This document shows positions 17,140 to 26,311 of a DNA stretch of 64,000 nucleotides, piece after piece. A model generated the notes under the pieces. The model was not told the DNA's origin. It saw only the letters and a list, made by a program, of their open reading frames with translations, and made no database searches. Position 1 is the stretch's first letter, and every line of letters begins with the position of its first letter. The DNA lies in contig NZ_RQUX01000009.1 of NCBI RefSeq assembly GCF_003992115.1, positions 1 through 64,000 on the forward strand, written 5' to 3'. This stretch comes from Veillonella ratti. GTDB taxonomy: Bacteria; Bacillota; Negativicutes; Veillonellales; Veillonellaceae. The position numbers were made by a program, and so were the translations under genes.

Positions 17140-18513
17140 CTATAGCAACACATTATCTTCCGGATAGTATGCCGTAGTCGTAGCACGACGTTTTAAGAAA
17201 AAGGCGCCAATCAACGTGAGCACACCGATACGTCCCGTATACATTACCAGGATTAAGGTTAGCTTGCTCACCGTTGAGAGCTCCGGTGTTATCCCGATGG
17301 TAAGTCCCACCGTAGCAAAAGCGGACGTTACCTCAAACAGTAAATCTAAAAACGGAAACGTCTCAACACCGGCCAATACGAAAGTAGCCAGCACAACGAG
17401 CATGGATGAAAAGAATACAATGCCTACGGCCTTATAAATAACACTCTGGCTTAAGCTGCGCTCAAAGATTTCGACACGTCGTGTATTTGTGAACAACGAA
17501 CGTGACGTGGCCCATAATACAGCCATGGTACTGATTTTAATACCGCCACCGGTCGAGTTTGGGCCGGCCCCGATAAACATGAGTACCACCGTAATAAAAA
17601 CTGTAATAGGATGTAAATCTGCGTAATTCAACGTCGGAATACCGGCCGTGCGCGGCGTTATGGCTTGAAACAAAGCGCCTTGAATTTTGGTTGTGAACGG
17701 TAAACCGGCTAATGTTTGCGTCCATTCCAAGCCAAGAATACTGAGTGTACCGGCTACAACGAGAATCAATTCACCGACGAGCATCACTTTCGTATGCAAT
17801 GTTAATTGAGCGAAGCCCCGTTTGCGATTGTTCCAAATATCGAAGGACGCCATGTAACCAAAGCCACCAATAAGGATAAGGCTGCAAGTGGTCAGCGTAA
17901 AGCCCCAATCACCCACCATTTTATAAGGTAGATCGTTGTCAAAAAACACAAAGCCGGCGTTACAAAATGTAGAAATAGCCTGGTAAAATCCGTAATATAT
18001 AGCGCTATACCCTAAATAAGGATATAAATCTAACGTGTAGGCTACCCCGCCGATAAATTCAAAGCCAAATGTGAGAATGGCAATTTGTTTAAGCACGGTT
18101 TGTACCGAAATATTATCTTGCCCAATATCTTCTTGAAGTAATAATTTATTTTCCAAACCAACGCGGCGCCTTAAGACGATGAAAATAAAGGTGGTAAAGG
18201 TCATCGTCCCCAAACCGCCGATCTGAATTAATAAAATCATAATAGTTTGACCAAAGATGCTCCAATGGTGAAACGTATCTACCGTCGTAAGTCCTGTTAC
18301 AGACACGCAGGATACGGCCACAAAAAGAGCATCAATAAACGGTGTACGGCTACCGTCAAGGGTGGCCCACGGCATAGTCAGTAAAAAACCGCCAAACAAC
18401 ATGAGTAGAGCAAAGCTTAATGCCAATAAACGCTGCGGATTGGTCATTAAAGCATTTCTGAATTTTTCTCGCCACGTCAGTGGACGATGTGTAAAATTCG
18501 GTCCTAATATCAT
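17140..18513 (-). CDS. ktrB: Trk/Ktr-type potassium uptake membrane subunit
   Basis: A 457-residue membrane protein with four repeated membrane-pore-membrane units. Filter-like segments are visible as SVTGLTTVD, NAGFVFF, TAGIPTL and TVGLTIG; the GPNSTGGGIKISTMAVL motif follows the third pore. Sodium- or proton-coupled K+ import is expected together with KtrA. The start has GAGGAAATT before the ATG. First gene of the ktrB-ktrA pair. Confidence 0.95.
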   Translation of the reverse strand: MILGPNFTHRPLTWREKFRNALMTNPQRLLALSFALLMLFGGFLLTMPWATLDGSRTPFIDALFVAVSCVSVTGLTTVDTFHHWSIFGQTIMILLIQIGGLGTMTFTTFIFIVLRRRVGLENKLLLQEDIGQDNISVQTVLKQIAILTFGFEFIGGVAYTLDLYPYLGYSAIYYGFYQAISTFCNAGFVFFDNDLPYKMVGDWGFTLTTCSLILIGGFGYMASFDIWNNRKRGFAQLTLHTKVMLVGELILVVAGTLSILGLEWTQTLAGLPFTTKIQGALFQAITPRTAGIPTLNYADLHPITVFITVVLMFIGAGPNSTGGGIKISTMAVLWATSRSLFTNTRRVEIFERSLSQSVIYKAVGIVFFSSMLVVLATFVLAGVETFPFLDLLFEVTSAFATVGLTIGITPELSTVSKLTLILVMYTGRIGVLTLIGAFFLKRRATTTAYYPEDNVLL

Positions 18514-18662
18514 AATTTCCTCGAATCACCGGCTATGTAGATTGATACTCTGCCTTAACCCCATAATATCACTATATAGTCGTCTCAATGCATGTAAAAC
18601 ACCAATAGCCAAAAACGCTATTTTTCATATCCATATTATACATCAATCGTCTTATTAAAAGG

Positions 18663-18705
18663 AAAACTCTTTTAAGGGAAATCATAATTCCACCTTAAAA
18701 GAGTT
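18663..18705 (-). terminator. Intrinsic terminator after the siroheme reductase-like gene
   Basis: AACTCTTTTAAGG and CCTTAAAAGAGTT form a perfect 13-bp stem; on the minus strand the arm is followed by TTCCTTTTAA. It lies about 60 nt after the stop of the 18763-19386 gene. Confidence 0.7.
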
Positions 18706-18762
18706 CATAAATTTATTGCTATATAAATTTAAATCAAGTGTATTTCAAAGGCCGGTTTAGTT

Positions 18763-19386
18763 TTATTCAGCATCTGCCTGCGGCGCAACTTCGGCGTTTT
18801 CAAAGGGATTGCCTAAGCGAGCCAACATATGATCAAATTTTTCTTTCGGCATGGCATTATCTTTGTACCACTGTAATAAAAACTCGATTTTGTCTTGTGC
18901 TTCTTCAGGCGTTAGTTTTTTGGCCAAAACTTCGCCGCCTTTAGGTCGATTACCGCTTTTACCGCCGGCCACCAGCACATAGCCATCCGGCAAACCGTAT
19001 AATCCGATATCCTTAATCATCGGTTCGGCGCAGCAACGAGGGCAACCGCTGATGCCGATACGAAGTTTATTAGGCATATCTTCACCGAAATGATGTTCAT
19101 CAATATATTTAGCTACCGGAATCGTCTGCATAAAGGCGTGGGAACAACCGTCCGTACCACGACAAGCCGTCACCGAATTAACCGCCGCATGCTTAACCTG
19201 CTGCACCCCTTCCGGCAATTGTTCTAAAATAGCTGCCTTGTCTTCCTTGGTAATGTCATAAATCTGAATACCCGTAGCTACGATCCGGAAATTTCCCTTA
19301 TATTTATCAGCCAAATCAATAATGGCATGTAATTGGTCGCGTGAAAACTCACTGAATAAAGAATGTAAAATAACGGATGTTTTCAT
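18763..19386 (-). CDS. Small nitrite/sulfite reductase-like 4Fe-4S/siroheme protein
   Basis: A single-domain protein of 207 residues related to the siroheme-4Fe-4S half of assimilatory and dissimilatory nitrite/sulfite reductases. It carries the four ligand cysteines in the usual spacing: TACRGTDGC (C-x5-C) and SGCPRCCAEP (C-x3-C). No second reductase domain, ferredoxin domain or flavin partner is next to it, so its substrate and electron donor are unknown. AAGGAG precedes the ATG. A perfect CRP/FNR-like palindrome lies about 150 nt upstream, suggesting redox or catabolite control. It ends at a strong terminator and is probably monocistronic. Confidence 0.8.
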   Translation of the reverse strand: MKTSVILHSLFSEFSRDQLHAIIDLADKYKGNFRIVATGIQIYDITKEDKAAILEQLPEGVQQVKHAAVNSVTACRGTDGCSHAFMQTIPVAKYIDEHHFGEDMPNKLRIGISGCPRCCAEPMIKDIGLYGLPDGYVLVAGGKSGNRPKGGEVLAKKLTPEEAQDKIEFLLQWYKDNAMPKEKFDHMLARLGNPFENAEVAPQADAE

Positions 19387-19534
19387 GTGTACTCCTTAGT
19401 CATTTGATTAACAATAAACGTATATTGTTGTACCTCGATTCGATACAAACGGATACCATATCGGCACGCCTTACATCATATGCCGTTACCTATAATTCAC
19501 TATTATATTTGTATCATATTATTATTTTATCGAG

Positions 19535-19552
19535 TTGTGACATATATCACAA
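19535..19552. promoter_or_regulatory. CRP/FNR-family binding site
   Basis: TTGTGACATATATCACAA is a perfect 18-bp palindrome with the TGTGA-N6-TCACA core of CRP/FNR-type regulators. On the minus strand it is followed by TATGAT (19513-19518) and TATAAT (19502-19507), either of which could be the -10 of the siroheme reductase-like gene, giving a near class II activator position. Confidence 0.7.
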
Positions 19553-19590
19553 AATAACTAAAAGTTATGATTAAACTAGCTAAAAATTTT

Positions 19591-19622
19591 AAAAAAAATC
19601 CCGGTTCAATTAAACCGGGATT
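19591..19622 (-). terminator. Intrinsic terminator after the 19639-20364 gene
   Basis: AATCCCGGTT and AACCGGGATT form a perfect 10-bp stem followed on the minus strand by a run of eight T, just 17 nt past the stop codon. Confidence 0.92.
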
Positions 19623-19638
19623 AAGTCGTAAAAAAGCA

Positions 19639-20364
19639 TTAAATCGAGCTCTTAGAGCCTTCCACTTCCATGGCTTTGTCATCTGCAGTATGTACATCGG
19701 AATCAGCGTTATAAACCGTTTTACCGGTGGCGCTTTGGACCTTTTCTTTAAAATCATCCACATCGCCCAGTTTCTTTAGACCACTGTTATCTAAACCTGA
19801 CTCACCGGCTTCAATAATGGCTGTTACTACATCGGTAGCATCCACCGTATCTTTAGCTGATTCCGTTTGCAATAAGGCAAGATTTTTTTGTAAAAAGCGG
19901 CGCCACACGTATTCTACGCTGGCTGTTGTATAAAGAAGAAAATAAAAATATGTGGCTGCGGAAGCCCCCATATAAAGAACATAAATATTAATACCGTTAT
20001 AGGTGTCTGCCAACTGCCCCGACTGCATTTCCTGCATCAAAAGAACCATAATGAGCATAGCTATAATCCCCAACACAATAGCTATCGTCAAGGCTACCCC
20101 ATACAAAATAAAAAGAAAGGCACTGTTTGATACATTGGTGTCGGGAAAACGTTTTGTCAGTCCTTTAGTATATAAATTGCGGCATAAGAGCCCTGCAATA
20201 GTAATTACCGCAAACAATACAACACCGGAAACGAGGTAGAATCTGTCACCCGTTACATATCCGTAAATACCTTTACTCACTAAGAATACGGCACATAAAC
20301 TTAACAAATCAAAAATAATGCCGGCAAAGCAGGCTCGCCAGCCAAAATTTACATAATCTTTCAT
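19639..20364 (-). CDS. Membrane protein of unknown function
   Basis: Not recognised. The 241-residue protein has four hydrophobic segments (roughly residues 8-35, 40-60, 78-108 and 125-147), so it is probably anchored in the inner membrane, followed by a hydrophilic C-terminal tail of about 90 residues rich in Asp, Glu, Lys and Ser. GGAAGATTAAAT precedes the ATG. It stands between the lipoprotein gene and the siroheme reductase-like gene with its own strong terminator, so it is probably transcribed alone. Confidence 0.75.
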   Translation of the reverse strand: MKDYVNFGWRACFAGIIFDLLSLCAVFLVSKGIYGYVTGDRFYLVSGVVLFAVITIAGLLCRNLYTKGLTKRFPDTNVSNSAFLFILYGVALTIAIVLGIIAMLIMVLLMQEMQSGQLADTYNGINIYVLYMGASAATYFYFLLYTTASVEYVWRRFLQKNLALLQTESAKDTVDATDVVTAIIEAGESGLDNSGLKKLGDVDDFKEKVQSATGKTVYNADSDVHTADDKAMEVEGSKSSI

Positions 20365-20550
20365 ATTTAATCTTCCTTATTTTATAAGTTTAACATATTT
20401 AATAACAGTAAAAGCATACCACGAATGTATATCTATGACAAGTTAAGTTGGATTCCCAATGAAAACTACAAATAAGTCAGTTACGGCAACGACTCTAATG
20501 ATTTAATTATTTGTTTCTCTCCATTATGCGCGCCTTAACCATTATATTAT

Positions 20551-20583
20551 AAAAAAGAGTAGCAGCTCTGAGGCTACTACTCT
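20551..20583 (-). terminator. Intrinsic terminator after the lipoprotein gene
   Basis: AGAGTAGCAGC pairs with GCTACTACTCT (one mismatch); on the minus strand it is followed by TTTTTTA. It lies 8 nt past the stop of the 20591-21175 gene. Confidence 0.88.
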
Positions 20584-20590
20584 CCACAAT

Positions 20591-21175
20591 TTACTCTTTA
20601 ATTTCCTTTATAAAATTTCCTTGCGCATCAAACCTTAATGCATATCTTTCCTTGGCGCCGTTTATTTTTATAGTGGCTTCAAAAACGCCTCGATTAATAC
20701 GATAATCGTACCATATAACTTCTTCTACTTTGCCGCCTTCAATGCTCTTAGCTTTTTCTTCGGCGACTTTATAGATATCAGTCACTTTATTAAAATCAAT
20801 ACTGTTTAAATCGCCTAAATTTTCATCTAGTTTTCCCGGACCGATTAATTCGAGTGGTTTTGCATCAGACCATTTTCCGTCCTTATAATCATATCGGACA
20901 ACCTGATTGGCTGTGCCCGGTTTTAAGACATCAATCCTGGCCGTCATTCCTGTTTCCTTGTGATACATGAAATAAATATCGTCCATAGCTCTCAAATTAT
21001 GGCCCTTAAGTTCAGGTTTGTTTTTAAGATCATCCATCATTTTATTGGCTAAGCCTTGATCGGTAAATACATTCGCGTTCTTGTCGCCACCGATTAAACT
21101 ATCGATCGAATTACTACAGCCACCCACAATAATGCCAAACACTAAAACTACTAACATTAACACTAACTTTTTCAT
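20591..21175 (-). CDS. Putative lipoprotein of unknown function
   Basis: The first 23 residues form a signal peptide with a lipobox (IVGGCSN), so the mature 170-odd-residue protein should be lipid-anchored through Cys. The rest is soluble, with a beta-rich repeat feel: DIYFMYHKETGMTARIDVLKPG and a later EEVIWYDYRINRGVFEATIKINGAKERY resemble two related strands. No family was recognised. The start at 21175 (MKKLVLM) is chosen because GGGAGG precedes it by 7 nt. It lies downstream of tRNA-Ala and has its own terminator. Confidence 0.8.
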   Translation of the reverse strand: MKKLVLMLVVLVFGIIVGGCSNSIDSLIGGDKNANVFTDQGLANKMMDDLKNKPELKGHNLRAMDDIYFMYHKETGMTARIDVLKPGTANQVVRYDYKDGKWSDAKPLELIGPGKLDENLGDLNSIDFNKVTDIYKVAEEKAKSIEGGKVEEVIWYDYRINRGVFEATIKINGAKERYALRFDAQGNFIKEIKE

Positions 21176-21294
21176 TATCCAACCTCCCAGCTCAAGCAAT
21201 AATATAAAAAATAATGATATAAAACCATTTTCATTATTTTATCATATTAATCAATAATTTAATAATATCTGAACTGCAATTGAAAGCTGAAAAT

Positions 21295-21320
21295 AAAAAA
21301 ACCGCACCTCTGTGCGGTTT
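21295..21320 (-). terminator. Terminator of the tRNA-Ala gene
   Basis: AAACCGCAC and GTGCGGTTT form a 9-bp stem followed on the minus strand by TTTTTTTATTTT, five bases after the tRNA CCA end. Confidence 0.92.
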
Positions 21321-21325
21321 CCATG

Positions 21326-21401
<76 letters not shown>

Positions 21402-21496
21402 GTGCATTACAGATAACATAATACTAAAACACTCACCTGTTTGTCAATATAAATTTTAAATTTCATATTGCAATTTAAGAATCATATACTGAATGT

Positions 21497-21541
21497 AAGA
21501 CTCTTAAAAGTCTTGAGTTTACTAAAACTTCTAAGAGTCTT
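21497..21541 (-). terminator. Terminator-like hairpin after hemW
   Basis: AAGACTCTTA and TAAGAGTCTT form a 10-bp outer stem with further pairing of AAGT/ACTT inside. The T-tract on the minus strand is short, so efficiency is uncertain. It lies 13 nt beyond the hemW stop. Confidence 0.6.
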
Positions 21542-21553
21542 TACACCTTTTAC

Positions 21554-22732
21554 TTAGCGTATAAATTGACTGAACACATAATTACCGTGTTTAGCGCCGT
21601 CACGCGTGAGTCGCCAACCTTCTGCGGTTGCTACCAATAACCCTTGCTTTATTAAGTGCTCTATTTCATCACCGAAAATATCCTGAACGGACTCATTAAA
21701 TCGCTCCTTAAAGGCTTTTTCAGAAAGACCCCACTTGGTCCGCAATGCTAAGAAGCAAAAGTCCTCAACGGCACGGTTTTCACTAATAGTCTCTTCAAAT
21801 ACAATGGGCAATAAATTCTGGCGCAGCCGATTAATATAAGGCACCACATAAGGCTCATTATTGCGACGCATATCTCTATAAAAAGAATAGGCACCGGCAC
21901 CAAAAGCCAAGTACTCTTTATACTGCCAATAGCGTAGATTATGATAGCTATAGGAACCGTTATTGGTAAAATTGGAAATTTCATACCGTTCGAAGCCATG
22001 AGCCTTCAATTCATCAAGCATACAATCGTACATAGCTTCATTTTCATCATCCGATGGCAAATCAAGCTGACCAAGTTCCACCTGTTTATGAAGATTGGTC
22101 CCCTCTTCGAGCTGTAAGCCGTAAATAGATATATGACTGACACCTAAATTAAGTAATGTTGCTACATTGGTCTTTATGTCTTTTAACGTCTGTCCCGGCA
22201 AGGCATAAATCAAATCACCGCTTACCGACTGAAAACCTACCGACAGTGCATCGGTAATCGCTTGTTTGGCCATATGAGAATTATGACCACGTCTCAGCAG
22301 CTGCAACAAATCATCATCAAAAGTTTGTACGCCGTAGCTAAGGCGAGTAACGCCCAAAGATTTCAGTCCTTTTAAATATGCAATGTCGATCTCACCGGGA
22401 TTGGCTTCCATGGATAATTCGCGCACCGAATCACAAGGATAATAGGTATATAGGGTATTTAAAATCTGTTCCAACTGACTGAGTGATAACTGTGTAGGCG
22501 TTCCACCACCGAAGTAAATGGTATTCACAGGTATCTTGGCACTTTCCGGATATGTCGAAGCCCACAGTTTAATTTCATCGCACAAGGCCTCAACATAGTC
22601 GTCATAATACGCCTCTAAGCCTTCATAGGAGGCAAAGTCACAGTAGGAACATTTTTTACGACAAAACGGGATATGAAGGTACACCCCCATATCCCGAGTC
22701 GTCGCAAAAGAGGGTGTGAATGAGGAATCCAT
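21554..22732 (-). CDS. hemW: Radical SAM heme chaperone HemW
   Basis: HemN-like radical-SAM protein thought to deliver heme to target enzymes. It has GVYLHIPFCRKKCSYCDF near the N-terminus (CxxxCxxC cluster), IYFGGGTPTQLS, SMEANPGEI, RLSYGVQTFDD and YEISNF. Its 392 residues and the lone CxxxCxxC without the extra N-terminal HemN residues favour HemW over coproporphyrinogen dehydrogenase. The ATG at 22732 has GGAG 7 nt upstream, better than the TTG six bases earlier. lepA lies just upstream, a common firmicute pairing (lepA-hemW-hrcA), though here hrcA is elsewhere. Confidence 0.92.
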   Translation of the reverse strand: MDSSFTPSFATTRDMGVYLHIPFCRKKCSYCDFASYEGLEAYYDDYVEALCDEIKLWASTYPESAKIPVNTIYFGGGTPTQLSLSQLEQILNTLYTYYPCDSVRELSMEANPGEIDIAYLKGLKSLGVTRLSYGVQTFDDDLLQLLRRGHNSHMAKQAITDALSVGFQSVSGDLIYALPGQTLKDIKTNVATLLNLGVSHISIYGLQLEEGTNLHKQVELGQLDLPSDDENEAMYDCMLDELKAHGFERYEISNFTNNGSYSYHNLRYWQYKEYLAFGAGAYSFYRDMRRNNEPYVVPYINRLRQNLLPIVFEETISENRAVEDFCFLALRTKWGLSEKAFKERFNESVQDIFGDEIEHLIKQGLLVATAEGWRLTRDGAKHGNYVFSQFIR

Positions 22733-22826
22733 ACACAATCTCCTTTATCTTTTTTGAAAAATCTTTATCTGAATTAAATGCAATCAAATTAAGCCATTAA
22801 GACTATTTAGGAATCGGTCTAATTAA

Positions 22827-24629
22827 TTACTTGTCATCAACTTTAAGAATGGCCATAAACGCTTCTTGCGGGATTTCTACGCTACCTACCGCCTTCATGC
22901 GCTTCTTACCTTCTTTTTGTTTTTCCAACAATTTGCGTTTACGACTGATGTCACCGCCGTAACATTTAGCCAAAACATCCTTACGCCATGCTTTAACCGT
23001 TTCACGGGCGACGATTTTATTACCGACAGCTGCCTGAATCGGAATTTCAAACATTTGACGCGGAATTAATTCTTTAAGCTTTTCAGCCAACGCACGACCG
23101 CGAGTGGCTGCTCTATCCTTATGAACAATGATGCTCAACGCATCCACCGGTTCACCATTCAAGAGAATATCCATTTTAACCATCGGCGATGCCTGATAAC
23201 CGATGAGTTCATAGTCTAAGGATGCATAACCCTTAGTAGCCGATTTCAACTTATCGAAGTAATCGTAAATAATTTCGCCCAATGGCAAGTGATACACAAT
23301 GGAAACACGAGTTTCATCCAAATATTCCATAGACTGATATTCACCGCGTTTATCCTGGGACAGTTCCATAATAGCCCCGACGAAGTCCTTAGGCACGATG
23401 GTCGTAGCCTTGACATACGGTTCTTCGATAAAGTCAATTTCTGTAGGTGGCGGCAATTTGGACGGATTGTCGATTTCTAAAATCTCACCGTTCGTTTTAT
23501 GCACTTTGTAGTTTACACTCGGTGCCGTCGTAATTAACGTTAAATTGTATTCACGTTCTAAGCGTTCTTGAATAACGTCCATGTGCAAGAGGCCGAGGAA
23601 GCCGCAACGGAAACCGAAGCCCAAAGCAATAGATGTTTCCGGCTCGTATTCGAGGGCCGCATCGTTAAGATTAAGCTTTTCAAGAGCATCACGAAGATTG
23701 TCGTAATCTTTACTGTCAGTCGGATAGAGACCGCAATACACCATGGATACCGCTTTACGATAACCCGGTAACGGTTCTGCCGCCGGATCGTCAGCCTTGG
23801 TAATAGTATCCCCAACATGACAATCGCCTACATTCTTAATGCTCGCGGCCACGCAACCTACGCTGCCACAAGTTAACTCATCCACAGGTAACAAGTTCGG
23901 TGTGAAAACACCGAGTTCAGTCACTTCAAAGTCTTTTTGATCGTGCATCATGCGGATAATATCACGTTTTTTAAGAGAACCTTCTTTAACGCGTACATAG
24001 GCAATGGCACCTTTGTAGGAGTCAAAGCGGGAGTCAAAAATAAGAGCCCGTGTCGGCTGATCGGATTTATCTTCAGGCGCCGGAATGCGTTCTACGATGG
24101 CTTCCAAAATATCCTGAATGCCGATGCCCGATTTCGCGCTGGCCAAAATAGCATCGGATGCATCGAGCCCGATAATATCTTCAATTTCTTTTTTTACTCG
24201 ATCCACGTCCGCACTCGGTAAGTCGATTTTGTTAATAACCGGAATAATTTCTAAATCATGTTCCAATGCTAAATAAACATTGGCCAAGGTTTGCGCTTCT
24301 ACGCCTTGCGCGGCATCCACAACGAGCAAGGCACCTTCACAAGCAGCCAAGGAACGGGATACTTCATAACTGAAGTCTACGTGCCCCGGAGTATCAATCA
24401 AGTTTAAGGTATATTGTTTACCGTCTTTAGCCGTATGCAGTAAACGAACGGATTGCGCTTTGATTGTAATCCCACGTTCTCTTTCCAAGTCCATGGAGTC
24501 AAGCACCTGAGCTTCCATTTCACGCTTTGTGAGCGTTCCCGTTGCTTCTATTAAACGGTCAGCCAAGGTGGATTTCCCGTGGTCTATATGGGCAATAATG
24601 CAGAAATTGCGAATATGTTCAGTTACCAT
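22827..24629 (-). CDS. lepA: Elongation factor 4 (LepA)
   Basis: Ribosome-associated translational GTPase. The G domain has [14 protein letters not shown] (G1), RGITIKAQ (G2), DTPGHVDF (G3) and NKIDLPSA (G4). The C-terminal LepA-specific domain with [19 protein letters not shown] and the basic end [18 protein letters not shown] is complete. Length 600 residues. It is followed by hemW after a 94-nt gap, probably in one transcript. Confidence 0.98.
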   Translation of the reverse strand: MVTEHIRNFCIIAHIDHGKSTLADRLIEATGTLTKREMEAQVLDSMDLERERGITIKAQSVRLLHTAKDGKQYTLNLIDTPGHVDFSYEVSRSLAACEGALLVVDAAQGVEAQTLANVYLALEHDLEIIPVINKIDLPSADVDRVKKEIEDIIGLDASDAILASAKSGIGIQDILEAIVERIPAPEDKSDQPTRALIFDSRFDSYKGAIAYVRVKEGSLKKRDIIRMMHDQKDFEVTELGVFTPNLLPVDELTCGSVGCVAASIKNVGDCHVGDTITKADDPAAEPLPGYRKAVSMVYCGLYPTDSKDYDNLRDALEKLNLNDAALEYEPETSIALGFGFRCGFLGLLHMDVIQERLEREYNLTLITTAPSVNYKVHKTNGEILEIDNPSKLPPPTEIDFIEEPYVKATTIVPKDFVGAIMELSQDKRGEYQSMEYLDETRVSIVYHLPLGEIIYDYFDKLKSATKGYASLDYELIGYQASPMVKMDILLNGEPVDALSIIVHKDRAATRGRALAEKLKELIPRQMFEIPIQAAVGNKIVARETVKAWRKDVLAKCYGGDISRKRKLLEKQKEGKKRMKAVGSVEIPQEAFMAILKVDDK

Positions 24630-24836
24630 GTTCCATTCTCCTCATAGTTAGCTTAACCACGTCATTCTCAATAATTTAGGATGAGCAACGGTTGAGCAAT
24701 CAATAAATCTAAACCAATATAAAAGAACTAAAATTATTGAATAATTCTAGTTTAAGTGTGCTTACTATATACATATAATATAATCTATCATAATATTATA
24801 ACATTACTATGGCATATCGTCTATTAGTGCAATGAG

Positions 24837-24868
24837 AAAGCCTGTAACCCCTCTCGGTTACAGGCTTT
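24837..24868 (-). terminator. Terminator between mnmA and lepA
   Basis: AAAGCCTGTAACC and GGTTACAGGCTTT form a perfect 13-bp stem. The T-tract is longer on the plus strand (TTTTT) than on the minus strand (TTT then C), so it may work in both directions; it lies about 40 nt past the mnmA stop. Confidence 0.8.
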
Positions 24869-24910
24869 TTGACTAGTTATCAGCTTCTTAAGTTCCCGCT
24901 TTAGCTTAAA

Positions 24911-25972
24911 CTAGCAAACAGTTTCAATAACACCGCCGCCAAGTAATTGGGTACCTTCGTAGAAAGCTACCGATTGGCCCGGTGTAATTGCGCGTTGCGG
25001 CTTTTCAAAAATAACTTCCATTGTTTCATCATCAAGAATACGGGCTACACATGGCGAAGGTTCAGCTGCATAGCGAATCTTACCGGATGCATGTAATTCT
25101 TGAGGAATCGTGCCGGATAAGAAGTTGTAATGTTTACAAATCATACGGTTTGTAAACAAGCTTTCGTCCGGTCCTACAATGACTTCATTCTTTTCACCAT
25201 CAAGACGAACTACGTAAAGCGGATATTTATAGGCAACACCAAGACCTTTACGCTGGCCGATGGTATAGTTGAATAAACCGTTATGACGGCCTAAAATCTC
25301 ACCATTTTCATGAACAATATTGCCTGATTTAGCAGGTTCAGATAATTGTTTCTGAATAAAGCCCTGATAATTATGGTTAGGCAAGAAACAAATATCTTCG
25401 CTGTCCGGCTTATTCGCTACCGGTAAATCACGGTCATTAGCCATGGCGCGAGTCAAGGTCTTCTTCTGCGCACCTAATGGGAACATCAAATGGCTCAAAA
25501 TGTGCTGATTTAAGGTATACAATACATAACTCTGATCCTTGGACGGATCCGCACCTTTGTGAAGTTCATAGAGCTTCGTTGCTTCATTATAACGCACTTG
25601 TGCATAATGACCGGTTACCATATGGGAAGCGCCCAATTCAAGAGCACGATTTAATAACAAATCAAATTTTATATTTTTATTACAGAATACACAAGGATTC
25701 GGTGTGCGCCCGGCGGCATACTCATTAACAAAATAATCTACGACATTATCGTAAAAAACATCTCGAGCATCGACTACATGATGCTCAATGCCAAGAAAAT
25801 CACACATTTTCTTAGCGTCCGTTACGGCGAGTGGCACATCATCAGGATCCGTGTCACTTACCCATAAACGCAAGGTAATCCCAAAAACCTTATACCCTTG
25901 TTCTAACAGCATCGACGCTGTTAAGGAGCTATCTACGCCCCCACTCATTGCAACTGCTACAACGTTTTCCAT
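24911..25972 (-). CDS. mnmA: tRNA 2-thiouridylase MnmA
   Basis: Adds sulfur to U34 of tRNAs for Lys, Glu and Gln. The N-terminal PP-loop AMSGGVDSSLTA is followed by TPNPCVFCNKNIKF (catalytic Cys), the ATP-site DQSYVLYTL segment, DSEDICFLP, and the C-terminal beta domain with GPDESLFTN. The start at 25972 (MENVVAVAM) has AGAAGGAG 5 nt upstream; an ATG further upstream would add 35 residues unlike the family. Length 353 residues. No cysteine desulfurase is next to it. Confidence 0.96.
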   Translation of the reverse strand: MENVVAVAMSGGVDSSLTASMLLEQGYKVFGITLRLWVSDTDPDDVPLAVTDAKKMCDFLGIEHHVVDARDVFYDNVVDYFVNEYAAGRTPNPCVFCNKNIKFDLLLNRALELGASHMVTGHYAQVRYNEATKLYELHKGADPSKDQSYVLYTLNQHILSHLMFPLGAQKKTLTRAMANDRDLPVANKPDSEDICFLPNHNYQGFIQKQLSEPAKSGNIVHENGEILGRHNGLFNYTIGQRKGLGVAYKYPLYVVRLDGEKNEVIVGPDESLFTNRMICKHYNFLSGTIPQELHASGKIRYAAEPSPCVARILDDETMEVIFEKPQRAITPGQSVAFYEGTQLLGGGVIETVC

Positions 25973-26311
25973 GCTTTCTCCTTCTGTGGTCGCTTGACCT
26001 GGTAAACTCAATAATACATCATACAGAGTGAAAGTCCGAATATGTATATACCGACAATAAAAATATAAAATACACAAATGCTTTAAAATGATTGCTAATT
26101 CATATAAAAACCGAAGCTCACAATTATAAAAATTAGCAGTATCACTATACTAAAGCAACAGTTAGTATACCATAAAACAGGCGTAATATATAGAGATATC
26201 TTAATCTTATGATTTTTAGAATCACATTACATCCTATATTACGCCTTATTTTACGTCTTAAATTTACAATTATACTAAAACTTAGGGATAACCCTCACAG
26301 GCTCTGAAAGC
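25973..26311. other. 339-nt intergenic region between ynbB and mnmA
   Basis: Holds a terminator-like hairpin for the upstream miaB-mutS-mutL-miaA-ynbB unit at 26179-26246. The rest is AT-rich. No gene is credible; the mnmA promoter probably lies here but no hexamer pair stands out. Confidence 0.5.
26179..26246 (-). terminator. Hairpin ending the miaB-ynbB unit
   Basis: AGGCGTAATATA and TATATTACGCCT are exact 12-bp complements separated by a 44-nt AT-rich loop; GTTTTATGG follows on the minus strand. It lies 66 nt past the ynbB stop. Confidence 0.65.
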
